Assembly (NCBI RefSeq): GCF_900102695.1
Contig: NZ_FMVW01000001.1
Location: 186,001-250,000 of the forward strand
Source of the DNA: Afifella marina DSM 2698
Lineage (GTDB): Bacteria; Pseudomonadota; Alphaproteobacteria; Rhizobiales; Afifellaceae
Direction of reading: 5' to 3'
DNA length: 64,000 nucleotides
In this document: positions 9,631 to 18,769 of the stretch, one piece after another
How the letters are laid out: every line of letters starts with the position of its first letter
Numbering within the stretch: the first letter of the stretch is position 1
Position numbers and translations under genes: made by a program
Notes under the pieces: generated by a model
The model's database searches: none
The model's input: only the letters and a program-made list of their open reading frames with translations
What the model was told of the DNA's origin: nothing

Positions 9631-10553
9631 CGACGGCGATCCTCATTTCGATCATCATGACGCTCGTCGGCGCGGCGACGCCGATTCTTCTGGCGGCGCT
9701 CGGCGAGCTCGTCGTGGAAAAGAGCGGCGTGCTCAATCTCGGCCTCGAAGGCATGATGCTGATCGGTGCCGTCACCGCCTTCGGCGTGACCTTTACGACC
9801 GGCAGCGCCTCGCTCGGGCTCGTCGCCGCGATGGCAGCGGGAGCTGCAGCCTCGATGATTTTTGCGTTCCTGACGCTGACTTTGACCGCCAATCAGGTGG
9901 CGACCGGGCTCGCGCTGACGATTTTCGGCATCGGCCTTTCTTCCCTCATCGGGCAGAATTTCGTCGGCCGCACGGTGAGCGGGCTCGAGCATATCTTTCC
10001 CGCCGCGCTCGCCGACGATCCGATCGGGCGCGTCGTCTTCGGCTATTCGCCGCTCGTCTATCTTTCGCTCGTCATGACGGCGTTCGTCGCCTGGTTCCTC
10101 ACGCGCTCGCGCGCCGGCCTCATCCTGCGGGCGATCGGCGAAAGCGACGAGGCGGCGCATTCGATCGGCTATTCGGTCATCCGCGTGCGCTATCTCGCGG
10201 TCGCCTTCGGCGGGGCCATGGCCGGCCTCGGCGGCGCCTATTACTCGCTGGTGATGACGCCGATGTGGGCCGACCGGCTGACGGCGGGGCGCGGATGGAT
10301 CGCGCTCGCACTCGTCGTCTTCGCCTCCTGGCGGCCGCTCAGGCTTTTGGGCGGCGCCTATCTCTTCGGCGCTGTGATGACGCTCGAGCTTCACGCCAAG
10401 GCCGCCGGCATCAATATCGTGCCGCCGGAATTTCTGGCGATGCTGCCCTATCTTGCGACCATCGTGGTCCTGACCTTGATTTCGATCGCGCCGTCCGGCC
10501 GCCGCAACGCAGCTCCGGCCTGTCTCGGCAAACCCTTCCGCGCCACCGGTTGA
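9627..10553 (+). CDS. BMP-family purine/nucleoside ABC importer, permease 2
   Basis: 308 aa from GTG 9627, which overlaps the previous stop as GTGA. BPD_transp_2 family, with the subfamily motif VEKSGVLNLGLEGMMLIGA near residues 29-47 and about eight membrane segments. The frame is open much further upstream, but that part is a shadow of permease 1. It pairs with permease 1 to form a heterodimeric channel. Followed after 48 bp by the substrate-binding protein gene. Confidence 0.9.
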   Translation: MTTAILISIIMTLVGAATPILLAALGELVVEKSGVLNLGLEGMMLIGAVTAFGVTFTTGSASLGLVAAMAAGAAASMIFAFLTLTLTANQVATGLALTIFGIGLSSLIGQNFVGRTVSGLEHIFPAALADDPIGRVVFGYSPLVYLSLVMTAFVAWFLTRSRAGLILRAIGESDEAAHSIGYSVIRVRYLAVAFGGAMAGLGGAYYSLVMTPMWADRLTAGRGWIALALVVFASWRPLRLLGGAYLFGAVMTLELHAKAAGINIVPPEFLAMLPYLATIVVLTLISIAPSGRRNAAPACLGKPFRATG

Positions 10554-10601
10554 GCGCGGTTTTCTGATCCCGCACCTCGTGAACACCAGGGAGTTTTGTC
10601 A

Positions 10602-11681
10602 ATGAGTAGAATGAACAGGCGCCAGATCTTGGTCGGCAGCGCCGCGACCCTTGCGCTTCCCGCTCTGATCGGCCGGGCTGCGGCCCAGGACGGGCCGCTC
10701 AATGTCGGTTTCGTCTATGTCGGGCCGATCGGCGATTACGGCTGGAGCCACGCCCATGACGAGGCGCGCAAGAAGGCGCAGGAGCATTTCGGCGACAAGA
10801 TCAAGACGAACTACGTCGAGAACGTCGCCGAGGGCCCGGATGCGGAGCGCGTCATCCGCCAGCTCGCGCAGCAGGGCAACAAGCTCATCTTCACGACCTC
10901 CTTCGGCTTCATGAACCCGACGATCAAGGTCGCAAAGCAGTTCCCGGACGTGCATTTCGAGCACGCCACCGGCTACAAGACGGCCGACAATGTCGGCATC
11001 TACAATGCCCGCTTCTATGAAGGCCGCGCCGTCATCGGCACGATCGCCGGCATGATGTCGAAATCCGGCAAGGCGGGCTATGTCGGCTCCGTGCCGATCC
11101 CGGAGGTGGTGCGCGGCATCAACGCCTTCACGCTCGCGGCGCAGAAGGTCAATCCGGACTTCACCACGCAGGTCGTATGGGTGAATTCCTGGTACGACCC
11201 GGCCAAGGAAGCCGATGCGGCCAAGGCGCTGATCGACCAGGGCTGCGATATCATTTCCCAGCACACCGATTCCCCGGCGCCGCTGCAGGCCGCCGAGCAG
11301 CGCGGCGTCTACGCCTTCGGCCAGGCCTCCAACATGATCGACTTCGCGCCGAAGGCGCATCTGACGGCGATCACCGACAATTGGGGTCCCTATTACATCG
11401 ACCAGATCCAGAAACAGCTCGACGGCGAATGGGCTCCGGGCAACATCTGGTGGGGCATCGAGAAGGGTCTCGTCGGCATCGCGCCGTACAACGACATCAT
11501 GCCGGCCGACGTGAAGGAAGCCGCCGACAAGGTGAAGAACGGCATCGCCTCGGGCGAGATCCATCCCTTCGCCGGCCCGATCACCGACCAGTCGGGCGAA
11601 GTGAAGGTGCCGGAAGGCGACACGATCCCGGACGAGCAGCTTCTGGGGCTCGACTGGTACGTGAAGGGCGTTCAGAGCTAA
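10602..11681 (+). CDS. BMP-family ABC importer, periplasmic purine/nucleoside-binding lipoprotein-like protein
   Basis: 359 aa from ATG 10602 with cagggag upstream. The N-terminus MSRMNRRQILVGSAATLAL has a twin arginine followed by a hydrophobic stretch and AAAQ, so export by Tat and cleavage near residue 29 is likely; there is no lipobox Cys despite the relation to BmpA/PnrA lipoproteins. The mature part is a BMP/PnrA fold (GFVYVGPIGDYGWSHAHDEARK). Last gene of the transporter set, followed by a strong hairpin. Confidence 0.9.
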   Translation: MSRMNRRQILVGSAATLALPALIGRAAAQDGPLNVGFVYVGPIGDYGWSHAHDEARKKAQEHFGDKIKTNYVENVAEGPDAERVIRQLAQQGNKLIFTTSFGFMNPTIKVAKQFPDVHFEHATGYKTADNVGIYNARFYEGRAVIGTIAGMMSKSGKAGYVGSVPIPEVVRGINAFTLAAQKVNPDFTTQVVWVNSWYDPAKEADAAKALIDQGCDIISQHTDSPAPLQAAEQRGVYAFGQASNMIDFAPKAHLTAITDNWGPYYIDQIQKQLDGEWAPGNIWWGIEKGLVGIAPYNDIMPADVKEAADKVKNGIASGEIHPFAGPITDQSGEVKVPEGDTIPDEQLLGLDWYVKGVQS

Positions 11682-11694
11682 GCGGGATCGCCTG

Positions 11695-11723
11695 GGCGGA
11701 GGCGGTTTCCGGCCGCCTTCGCC
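11695..11723 (+). terminator. Hairpin after the BMP-binding protein gene
   Basis: Arms ggcggaggcgg (11695-11705) and ccgccttcgcc (11713-11723) pair over 11 bp with one G-U wobble and a 7-base loop, 14 bp after the stop codon. There is no T run, so it could be a transcript-end stabiliser or a weak terminator rather than a classic intrinsic terminator. Confidence 0.5.
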
Positions 11724-11754
11724 AGCAGGCGACGCCTGCATATTTTGCATGACG

Positions 11755-11797
11755 ACGGAGCGCTGCCCTGCGCTCCGTTGCGTCTCCCCGCGGGGAG
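11755..11797. other. Two further inverted repeats upstream of puuD
   Basis: ACGGAGCG (11755-11762) pairs with CGCTCCGT (11771-11778), and CTCCCCGCGGGGAG (11784-11797) is a perfect 14-bp palindrome, 60 bp before the puuD ATG. They could be part of the termination region or operator DNA for puuD-guaD. The palindrome has no loop, which favours a protein-binding site, but nothing shown here decides. Confidence 0.3.
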
Positions 11798-11856
11798 GCG
11801 GTGACGGATGGGGATGATGTTTGCATCGCGCCATCCGTGCATGATCAGGAGAACGA

Positions 11857-13083
11857 ATGGGCGCGATTGTCTGGGAATGGCTGAGCCTTGCCGTGCGTTT
11901 CGTGCACGTGATCACCGGTATCGCCTGGATCGGCTCGTCGTTCTATTTCATCGCCCTCGACCTCGGACTGAGGCGCCGTGACGGCCTGCCGGACGGTGTC
12001 ACCGGCGAGGCCTGGCAGGTGCATGGCGGCGGCTTCTACCACATGCAGAAATATGCCGTGGCGCCGCATTTCATGCCGGATGAGCTCACCTGGTTCAAAT
12101 GGGAGAGCTATTTCACCTTCCTCTCCGGCTTCGTGCTCCTCTGCATCGTCTATTATTTCGGTGCCGAGCTCTTCCTGATCGATCCGTCGGTCGCCGACAT
12201 TCCCGAATGGGGTGCGGTTCTGATCGGCCTTGCCGGTCTCGGTTCCGGCTGGCTCGCCTATGACCGGCTCTGCCGCTCGCCGCTCGGGCGGCACGACACG
12301 CTTCTTTTCGTTGTGCTCTTCGTCTTTCTGGTCGCGGCCTTCTTTCTCTTCTGCCACGTCTTTTCCGGGCGCGGCGCCTTCATCCATTGCGGCGCGCTCA
12401 TCGCCACGATCATGACGGCAAACGTCTTCTTCGTGATCATTCCGAACCAGAAGATCGTGGTCGCCGATCTGAAGGCCGGGCGGGAGCCGGCGGCGCATCT
12501 CGGCAAGGCGGCGAAGCAGCGCTCGCTGCACAACAATTATCTGACGCTGCCCGTCCTCTTCTTCATGCTGTCGAACCATTATCCGCTCGCCTTCGCGACG
12601 GAATGGAACTGGCTGATCGGTGTGCTGGTGCTGCCGGCGGGCGCGCTCATCCGGCATTTCTTCAACACGATGCATCGGACGGGCCGGAAGATCTGGTGGC
12701 CCTGGGCCGTGGTGGCCGTGCTCGTCGCCGCGATCGTGGCGCTGTCGCGCTTTCCGGGCTACGGGCCGCAGGAGGCGGCGGCCGTCAGGATCGACAAGGA
12801 TCCCGAACTCGCTCTGATAGCCTCGATGCATTTCGACGAGGCGCAGGCAATCGTCATGGGGCATTGCTCCATGTGCCACGCCGCCGAGCCTCTGTTTGAG
12901 GGGGTGCACACGGCGCCGAAGGGCGTGCTTCTCGACACGCCCGAAGAGGTGGCCCGCAACTGGCACAGGATCGAGATGCAGGCGGTGCGCTCCAAAGCCA
13001 TGCCGCCGCCGGGGGTCGCCGTGATCAGCCCCGAGGAGCGGCAGACATTGGCCGCCTGGATCGGAAGCCGGACGACATGGTGA
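11857..13083 (+). CDS. puuD: Membrane-bound cytochrome c urate oxidase (PuuD)
   Basis: 408 aa. The N-terminal ~300 residues are a multi-pass membrane domain (about 8 segments; VRFVHVITGIAWIGSSFYFI at the start) of the PuuD/DUF989 urate hydroxylase family. The C-terminal ~90 residues form a class I cytochrome c domain with heme motif CSMCH at 337-341 and a downstream axial Met candidate in SKAMPPPG. It oxidises urate to 5-hydroxyisourate and passes electrons to the respiratory chain instead of making hydrogen peroxide. It fills the one step otherwise missing between XDH and UraH here. The ribosome binding site is caggagaacg. The name is shared with an unrelated E. coli hydrolase. Confidence 0.93.
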   Translation: MGAIVWEWLSLAVRFVHVITGIAWIGSSFYFIALDLGLRRRDGLPDGVTGEAWQVHGGGFYHMQKYAVAPHFMPDELTWFKWESYFTFLSGFVLLCIVYYFGAELFLIDPSVADIPEWGAVLIGLAGLGSGWLAYDRLCRSPLGRHDTLLFVVLFVFLVAAFFLFCHVFSGRGAFIHCGALIATIMTANVFFVIIPNQKIVVADLKAGREPAAHLGKAAKQRSLHNNYLTLPVLFFMLSNHYPLAFATEWNWLIGVLVLPAGALIRHFFNTMHRTGRKIWWPWAVVAVLVAAIVALSRFPGYGPQEAAAVRIDKDPELALIASMHFDEAQAIVMGHCSMCHAAEPLFEGVHTAPKGVLLDTPEEVARNWHRIEMQAVRSKAMPPPGVAVISPEERQTLAAWIGSRTTW

Positions 13084-14417
13084 GTACGAAATCTCCCGCG
13101 CCGGGCCGGGTGGACGCGATCCGCGGCCGGCTTTTGTGGTTTGAGGCCGATCCCTATCTCGCCGGCGAGGGCGAGGCCGTGCGCTATGTCGAGGACGGGC
13201 TTCTCGTTCTGAAAGACGGGCGGATTGCGGCCGTCGGCGAGGCGGGCGCGCTCGCGACGACGCTGCCGGCAAATGCCGTCATCGCCGATCATCGCCCGCA
13301 TCTCGTCATGCCGGGCTTCATCGACCCGCATCTCCATATGCCGCAGACGCAGGTGATCGCCTCCTACGGCGCGCATCTTCTGGAATGGCTGGAGAAATAC
13401 ACGTTTGTCGAGGAACAGAAATACGCCGATCCGGCGATCTCTGCGGCGGCCTCGACTTTCCTCCTGAACGAGCTCCTGCGCTCCGGCACGACGACCGGCG
13501 CGGTTTACGGCTCGGTGCATCCGGGCTCCATCGAGGCGCTCTTTGCGGAAGCGCTGTCGCGGAACATGCGGATCATCGCCGGCAAGGTGATGATGGACCG
13601 GGCCGCACCTGCCGCGCTGCTCGACACGCCGGAGACGGGATATGAGGAGTCCAAGGCACTGATCGAACGCTGGCACGGGCGCGGCCGGCTTTCCTACGCG
13701 ATCACGCCGCGCTTTGCCGTCACCTCTTCGGAGGCGCAGCTTCAGGCCGCGGGCGCACTCGCCGCGGAATATCCTCAGATGCATATCCAGACGCATCTCT
13801 CGGAGAACACGCTGGAGATCGAGACCGTCGCCCGCGATTTTCCGTGGTCTGAGGATTATACCGCCGTCTACGAGCGCTACGGGCTGGTGCGGCCGAAGGC
13901 GCTCTTCGGCCATTGCATCCATCTCTCCGAGCGCGAACGCAAGGCGCTTTCGCAGGCGGGCGCCTCCGCGATCTCGTGTCCGACCTCGAACCTCTTTCTG
14001 GGCTCCGGCCTTTTCGATCTTGCGGCCATGCGCGCGGCCGAACCGGCGGTGAAGGTCGGGGTCGCGACCGATATCGGCGGCGGCACCTCCTATTCGATGC
14101 TCCAGACGGTCTCGGAATTCTACAAGGTGCTGGCGCTCAAAGGGCAGCGGCTGACGCCGTTCGAGGCGTTTCACATGCTGACGCTCGGCAATGCCGAAGC
14201 GCTCTGCCTCGATGATCGCATCGGCACGTTCCGGCCGGGTATGGAGGCCGATTGTGTCGTCCTCGACAGCGCGGCGACGCCCGCCATGCACTGGCGCATT
14301 AAGACGGTGGAGACGCTCTTTGAAGAGCTCTTCGTGCTGATGATGCTGGGCGATGATCGCGCGGTTGCGGCGACCTATCTGATGGGCGCGCCGGCTTACC
14401 GTTCCGACAACGCTTAG
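13077..14417 (+). CDS. guaD: Guanine deaminase
   Basis: 446 aa amidohydrolase, overlapping the puuD stop by 7 bp. Metal-binding motifs in order: PGFIDPHLHMPQ, QTHLSEN, GHCIHLSERE and ATDIGGGTSYSM, as in GuaD. Converts guanine to xanthine and ammonia, feeding xanthine dehydrogenase of the same cluster. Cytoplasmic, no signal peptide. Family length is about 430-450 aa. The stop codon overlaps the convergent DUF4112 gene by 4 bp, so there is no room for a terminator between them. Confidence 0.95.
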   Translation: MVSTKSPAPGRVDAIRGRLLWFEADPYLAGEGEAVRYVEDGLLVLKDGRIAAVGEAGALATTLPANAVIADHRPHLVMPGFIDPHLHMPQTQVIASYGAHLLEWLEKYTFVEEQKYADPAISAAASTFLLNELLRSGTTTGAVYGSVHPGSIEALFAEALSRNMRIIAGKVMMDRAAPAALLDTPETGYEESKALIERWHGRGRLSYAITPRFAVTSSEAQLQAAGALAAEYPQMHIQTHLSENTLEIETVARDFPWSEDYTAVYERYGLVRPKALFGHCIHLSERERKALSQAGASAISCPTSNLFLGSGLFDLAAMRAAEPAVKVGVATDIGGGTSYSMLQTVSEFYKVLALKGQRLTPFEAFHMLTLGNAEALCLDDRIGTFRPGMEADCVVLDSAATPAMHWRIKTVETLFEELFVLMMLGDDRAVAATYLMGAPAYRSDNA

Positions 14418-14899
14418 CGGCGCTTCTTCGCCGTCGCATTCTTCGGGGTCACGTCGCGCATGCGTGCATCGCCGGTGACGTCGACCATGCCGATGCCGTG
14501 CTTTTCCCGAAGATGCTCGGTGAGAAGCCGGACATTGCGCATATTGGCCTTGAAATAGACGTCGCCGAGATCGCCGACGAGGGGCACGAGGCCGAGCGCG
14601 AAGTCGAAGCCGGCATTGCGTACCATCTTCGCCTTGATGTCGGTGTCGGCGCCGAGCTGGTGGGCGCGGTAGATGAGATAGGCGGAGATGATGCCGCCCG
14701 CCGCATCGCCGATGCCGGGGATGAGGCCGATCACGGAATCGAAGCCGAAGCGGAAACCCGGCACGCCGAAGCGCGCATCCATCATCTTCGCCAGCGATTC
14801 AAGCCGGTTGAGCTCGCGCTCCATCTCAACCGCGCTCCGGTTGCGTGAGGAGGCGTGGTCGAAGCCGGTGGCGAAACGAGATGAAGCTGTGCGGTCCAT
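14414..14899 (-). CDS. DUF4112 family protein
   Basis: 161 aa. The central part has the DUF4112 pattern (RFGFDSVIGLIPGIGDAAGG, then FALGLVPLVGDLGDVYFKAN), two hydrophobic hairpins rich in Gly/Pro, so it is likely membrane associated. Function of the family is unknown. The C-terminus is basic (ATAKKRR). A start at the internal ATG near 14824 would remove about 25 residues and is also possible. Convergent with guaD; the gene before it on this strand starts at 16234. Confidence 0.8.
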   Translation of the reverse strand: MDRTASSRFATGFDHASSRNRSAVEMERELNRLESLAKMMDARFGVPGFRFGFDSVIGLIPGIGDAAGGIISAYLIYRAHQLGADTDIKAKMVRNAGFDFALGLVPLVGDLGDVYFKANMRNVRLLTEHLREKHGIGMVDVTGDARMRDVTPKNATAKKRR

Positions 14900-14959
14900 G
14901 AAGCCGTAACGCGCTCGCGTTCTGCGTGTTCCCGCAAGCGTGTTCGCTTTGCGTCGTGC

Positions 14960-16234
14960 TCAGAACCGGTCGACGAGCTGGCCGTGCCAGATGGCGAGGC
15001 TCACCATGGCGCGGCGGAGCGCGGTGATGCCGGGCACGCGGCCGACCTTGAGGTCGGTGTAGAGGGCGAGATCTTGTGGCGCGCGCCCGAGCGCCTCTTC
15101 GGCGAGGAGCTTGCCGACATAGGGAGCAAGGGCCACGCCCTGGCCGGAAAAGCCGGCGGCCACCATGACGCCCGGCGCGATCTCGCGGATGAAGGGCATG
15201 CGCGCCGGCGTGATCGAGACGACGCCGCCCCAGCCATGGGCGATTTTGACGTCCTTCAGCTGCGGATAGACGCGCAAAAAATGCGGCCGCACGAAGCTGC
15301 CGATGTCGGAGGGGATGCGCCCGGCGCTGCTTTCGCCACCGCCGAAGAGAAGGCGGCCATCCGCCGATTTGCGCCAGTAGCAGATGACGAAATAGCTGTC
15401 GGAGGCGCATTCGCCGCCGGGCAGCACGGTTTCGGCGAGATCGCCGAGCGGTTCCGTCGCCACCATGAAGCTGTTGACGCCGACGGTGCGCCCGCGGGTG
15501 ACGGCCTCGAACGGGCCCGAACGGCCGTTGGTGGTGACGATGAGGCGCTCCGCCGTCACCTCGCCGGAGGGCGTTTGGACGTGAAACCGCCCGTTCTCTT
15601 TCCTGTAGGAGAGGGCGGGACTTTGTTCGAAGAGACTGGCGCCTGCGGCCTCGGTCGCATCGGCGAGGCCGAGGAGGAAGGCGTAGGGGTCGAGATGCCC
15701 GGCGCCTTTGTCGCGGCAGCCGCCGTAATAGGAGGGCGAGCCGACGGCCTCGGCTGCCGCCTCACGGCTCAAGACCTCGATGTCGGGATAATCGTAGCGC
15801 TCCCGCAGCGTCTCGACGAAATGGGCGTTTTCCTTTTCGTCGGCCGGCCGGTGGAAGACGTCGATGAGACCGTTGGTGATCTCGCAGCCGAAGCGGGCGG
15901 CAAGGCCGCGCACGAGCGTCTTCGCCTCTTCGCCGACCTGCCAGAGCGCCTTGGCTCGCTCAAAGCCGTAATGTTTTTCGAGCCAGAGAATGTCGCGGCG
16001 CTGGCCGGAATGGATCTGGCCGCCATTGCGCCCCGATGCGCCGTAGCCGAGCCGGTCCGCCTCCAACAGCACGACCCGCGTGCCCGCCTCGGCAAGATGC
16101 AGGGCTGCGGAGAGGCCGGCGAGGCCGCCGCCGATGACGCAGATATCCGCCTCGGCCTTGCCGGCGAGGGGCGGCCTTTCGCGGCGTTCACCGGCTGTCA
16201 GATGGTACCAGGAGGGCGGGAAAGGCCGCGGCAC
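14960..16234 (-). CDS. puuB: FAD-dependent amine oxidoreductase, gamma-glutamylputrescine oxidase-like
   Basis: 424 aa from GTG 16234. Starts with PFPPSWYHLTAG followed by an ADP-binding beta-alpha-beta fold (DICVIGGGLAGLSAALHLAEAG, near residues 30-52) and a DAO domain, as in PuuB-type oxidases. It would oxidise gamma-glutamylputrescine to the aldehyde, releasing ammonia and peroxide. The gene lies 23 bp after a glutamine-synthetase-like gene of the PuuA type on the same strand, which supports this substrate. Other N-substituted amines are possible; the aldehyde dehydrogenase and hydrolase of the Puu pathway are not in the window. Confidence 0.8.
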   Translation of the reverse strand: MPRPFPPSWYHLTAGERRERPPLAGKAEADICVIGGGLAGLSAALHLAEAGTRVVLLEADRLGYGASGRNGGQIHSGQRRDILWLEKHYGFERAKALWQVGEEAKTLVRGLAARFGCEITNGLIDVFHRPADEKENAHFVETLRERYDYPDIEVLSREAAAEAVGSPSYYGGCRDKGAGHLDPYAFLLGLADATEAAGASLFEQSPALSYRKENGRFHVQTPSGEVTAERLIVTTNGRSGPFEAVTRGRTVGVNSFMVATEPLGDLAETVLPGGECASDSYFVICYWRKSADGRLLFGGGESSAGRIPSDIGSFVRPHFLRVYPQLKDVKIAHGWGGVVSITPARMPFIREIAPGVMVAAGFSGQGVALAPYVGKLLAEEALGRAPQDLALYTDLKVGRVPGITALRRAMVSLAIWHGQLVDRF

Positions 16235-16257
16235 GGCTCGCTCGAAGGTTGGAGAGG

Positions 16258-17673
16258 TCAGACGCTGAGAAGGAGGTATTCACGCTCCCAGGGGCTGATC
16301 ACCCCCATGAAGGTTTCGTATTCGGTTTCCTTGATGCCGCGATAGATGCTGACGAAGGGGCTGCCGAAGATTTCCACCAGTTCCGGCGTGTTCTCCAGAA
16401 GCTGGACGGCATCGAGGATGGAGCGCGGCAGGGTGAAGGGCGCGTCATAGCCGGTGCCGGCGGCCGGTTCGTCCGGCTCGAGCTTGTTGAAGAGGCCGAG
16501 ATAGCCGCAGGCCAGCGACGCCGCGATCGCGAGATAGGGATTGGCGTCGGAGGAGGGAACGCGGTTTTCCACGCGCCGTGCCGCAGGATCGGAGAGAGGC
16601 ACGCGCAGCCCGACGGTGCGGTTGTCATAGCCCCAGCGCATGTTGATCGGCGCCGAGGTGTGCGGCGTGATGCGGCGATAGGAATTCACGAACGGTGCCA
16701 TCATCGCCATGGCGCGCGGAATGTAGGTCTGCAGGCCGGCGATATAGTAGAGGAATTCCTTGCTGGCGCCGCCGTCCGGTGTGGAGAAGATGTTGTCGCC
16801 CGTCTCAAGGCTCACCACCGAATGGTGGATGTGCATGGCCGAGCCCGGTTCGGCGGCAATCGGCTTCGCCATGAAGGTCGCATACATCTGGTGGCGCAGC
16901 GCCGCCTCGCGGATCGTGCGCTTGAACAGAAACACCTGGTCGGCGAGTTCGACCGGATCGCCGTGGCGCAGATTGATCTCCATCTGCGCCGTCCCCGCCT
17001 CATGGGCGAGCGTGTCGATCTCGAGCCCCTGCGCTTCGGAGAACTCGTAGATGTCGTCGAAGAGGGCTTCGAACTCGTTGACCGCGGAGATCGAATAGGC
17101 CTGGCGGGCGCGTTCCGTGCGGCCGGATCGTCCGACCGGCGGCTCGAGCGGATAATCCGGATCGAGATTGGGTTTGACGAGATAGAATTCGAGCTCGGGC
17201 GCGACCACCGGCTGGATGCCGGCGTCGTTGTAGAGCTGGATGACCTGCTGCAGCACGCGGCGCGGGGAAACCTCCACCGGCCGCCCGTCGCGATGATAGG
17301 CGTTGTGGATGACATGCGCGGTCGGGTCGGATGCCCAGGGTACGACGGCGAGGGTGGAGAAATCCGGGCGGAAGATGAGATCGCCGTCCGTGATCGACTC
17401 GGCGTATTCCTCTTCGTCGCGGTCCGGATAATCGCCGGTGATGGTCTGGGTGAAGATTGCCGCCGGCAGCGTCATCGGCTTGTCGTCGAAGAACTTTCCG
17501 GTCGGCATCAGCTTGCCGCGGGCGACACCGGCCTGGTCCGGCACGATGCATTCGATGTCTTCGATGGCCCGTTCCCGGCACCAGCGCCGGGCTTCTTCAC
17601 TGTTGGCGACGCCGCGCCGGAGAGATGTCTCCGGGTCCATCGGCGTGGCCGTTACTTTGTGCGATTCGGTCAT
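16258..17673 (-). CDS. puuA: Glutamine synthetase family protein, gamma-glutamylputrescine synthetase-like
   Basis: 471 aa from ATG 17673, preceded by gagggcgagg; a GTG two codons upstream is the alternative. N-terminal beta-grasp domain (DIECIVPDQAGVARGKLMP) and catalytic domain with PELEFYL, HEAGTAQMEIN, MAKPIAAEPGSAMHIHHS and the R/E-rich NRVPSSDANPYLA region. The absence of the adenylylation-type loop and the IECIVPDxxGVARGK start resemble PuuA/GlnA3 rather than GlnA. Expected to ligate glutamate to putrescine using ATP. It forms an operon with the oxidase; a polyamine ABC importer lies 12 kb away. Confidence 0.82.
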   Translation of the reverse strand: MTESHKVTATPMDPETSLRRGVANSEEARRWCRERAIEDIECIVPDQAGVARGKLMPTGKFFDDKPMTLPAAIFTQTITGDYPDRDEEEYAESITDGDLIFRPDFSTLAVVPWASDPTAHVIHNAYHRDGRPVEVSPRRVLQQVIQLYNDAGIQPVVAPELEFYLVKPNLDPDYPLEPPVGRSGRTERARQAYSISAVNEFEALFDDIYEFSEAQGLEIDTLAHEAGTAQMEINLRHGDPVELADQVFLFKRTIREAALRHQMYATFMAKPIAAEPGSAMHIHHSVVSLETGDNIFSTPDGGASKEFLYYIAGLQTYIPRAMAMMAPFVNSYRRITPHTSAPINMRWGYDNRTVGLRVPLSDPAARRVENRVPSSDANPYLAIAASLACGYLGLFNKLEPDEPAAGTGYDAPFTLPRSILDAVQLLENTPELVEIFGSPFVSIYRGIKETEYETFMGVISPWEREYLLLSV

Positions 17674-17756
17674 GATCACCTCGCCCTCTTCATAACCGAT
17701 GATGAGGCGAAGGCGAAGCTCGACGAATGGGCAGTCAAACGAACCGCGGGAGCGGT

Positions 17757-18647
17757 TCAGTCGAAGAGGTCGAGACCGAATTTGTAGGTGAGGCCGAGAG
17801 CCGCCGTGAACTGGTTCTCGCTGCCGGCATCAGTGATTGGCGAATCCGCGGCATCGCCCACGAGATGTTCGTAGCCGGCCTGGCCGACGACCGACCAGTT
17901 CTCGGTGAAGGCGTAGCGCGCTTCGAGCGAGGCGCCGACACCCTTGATGCCGCCGTCGGGATCGAAGATCGCAAGGCCCGAGGCTGCCGCCTGCGCCGGC
18001 GTGATGCCGAGATAGGTCTGCAGATATTCCGCATCGGCGAAGGAGAGCCTGGGGCCGGCCGTGATTTCGAGCTTGTTGGTCGGATAGGTGACGAGGTTGA
18101 CGCCCGTTTCGCCGACGAAGCCGTCATGGCCGGTCACGCCGCGGCGCAGCGCGAGATAGGCCTCAAGGTTGTTCCAGCGATATTTGACGGCGCCACCGAG
18201 TTCGACCGCCGTGTCGACGTCGCCGATGCCGCGCAGCTTGGAATAATCGTTGTCATCGCGCTCGCGCACGACGCGGAAGGAGGGGCTGATCGAAAGCCCC
18301 TGTTCCGGCTTGCCGCCGAACTCGCCGAACACCGGCAGGCTGAGATAATGCAGGGCAACGAAGGGCTGCGGCTGAACGGTGTAATCGTCCGCGCCCTCAT
18401 AGGCCGGCTGAACCGAGGCGCCGGCGCCGAGCTCCAGAATGAGATCGTGGCTGCTTTTGCCTGCGGGAGCCGGTGTGTCCTGCGCGGCAACGGGCGAGAC
18501 GGCGGACGAGACGGCGATGAACGCCGCCAGGACACCGCCTGCGCATGCGCGGATGACGGCGCGCGGGTGAACCCGCCGCGTCTTCGTCCCTCTGGCGGTG
18601 GCCGATCTGTCGGCCGATGTCTCGTAGGTGGTGCCAAGCTCTTGCAT
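17757..18647 (-). CDS. MipA/OmpV family outer membrane protein
   Basis: 296 aa. A long basic N-region (about 28 residues) precedes a hydrophobic stretch ending in SPVAAQ, a Sec signal peptide with cleavage near residue 56. The mature protein has alternating amphipathic strands (e.g. LEAYLALRRGVTGHDGF) and ends with a terminal aromatic segment (LTYKFGLDLFD), like MipA/OmpV barrels. Family members sit in the outer membrane and some bind the murein synthesis machinery; the role here is unknown. Start ATG 18647 has a poor ribosome binding site. It lies 122 bp after an ABC exporter operon on the same strand. Confidence 0.83.
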   Translation of the reverse strand: MQELGTTYETSADRSATARGTKTRRVHPRAVIRACAGGVLAAFIAVSSAVSPVAAQDTPAPAGKSSHDLILELGAGASVQPAYEGADDYTVQPQPFVALHYLSLPVFGEFGGKPEQGLSISPSFRVVRERDDNDYSKLRGIGDVDTAVELGGAVKYRWNNLEAYLALRRGVTGHDGFVGETGVNLVTYPTNKLEITAGPRLSFADAEYLQTYLGITPAQAAASGLAIFDPDGGIKGVGASLEARYAFTENWSVVGQAGYEHLVGDAADSPITDAGSENQFTAALGLTYKFGLDLFD

Positions 18648-18769
18648 GGAACAATCGCTACCGGCTCCACGATGCACAGCAAAGAAACGAATCGTCCGAC
18701 CAGGAGCTTTTTCGGAAACCGTGGCGGTGTGGCCACGCCTCGTGCCGCAGAGGCTGGTCGCGCCCAAGG

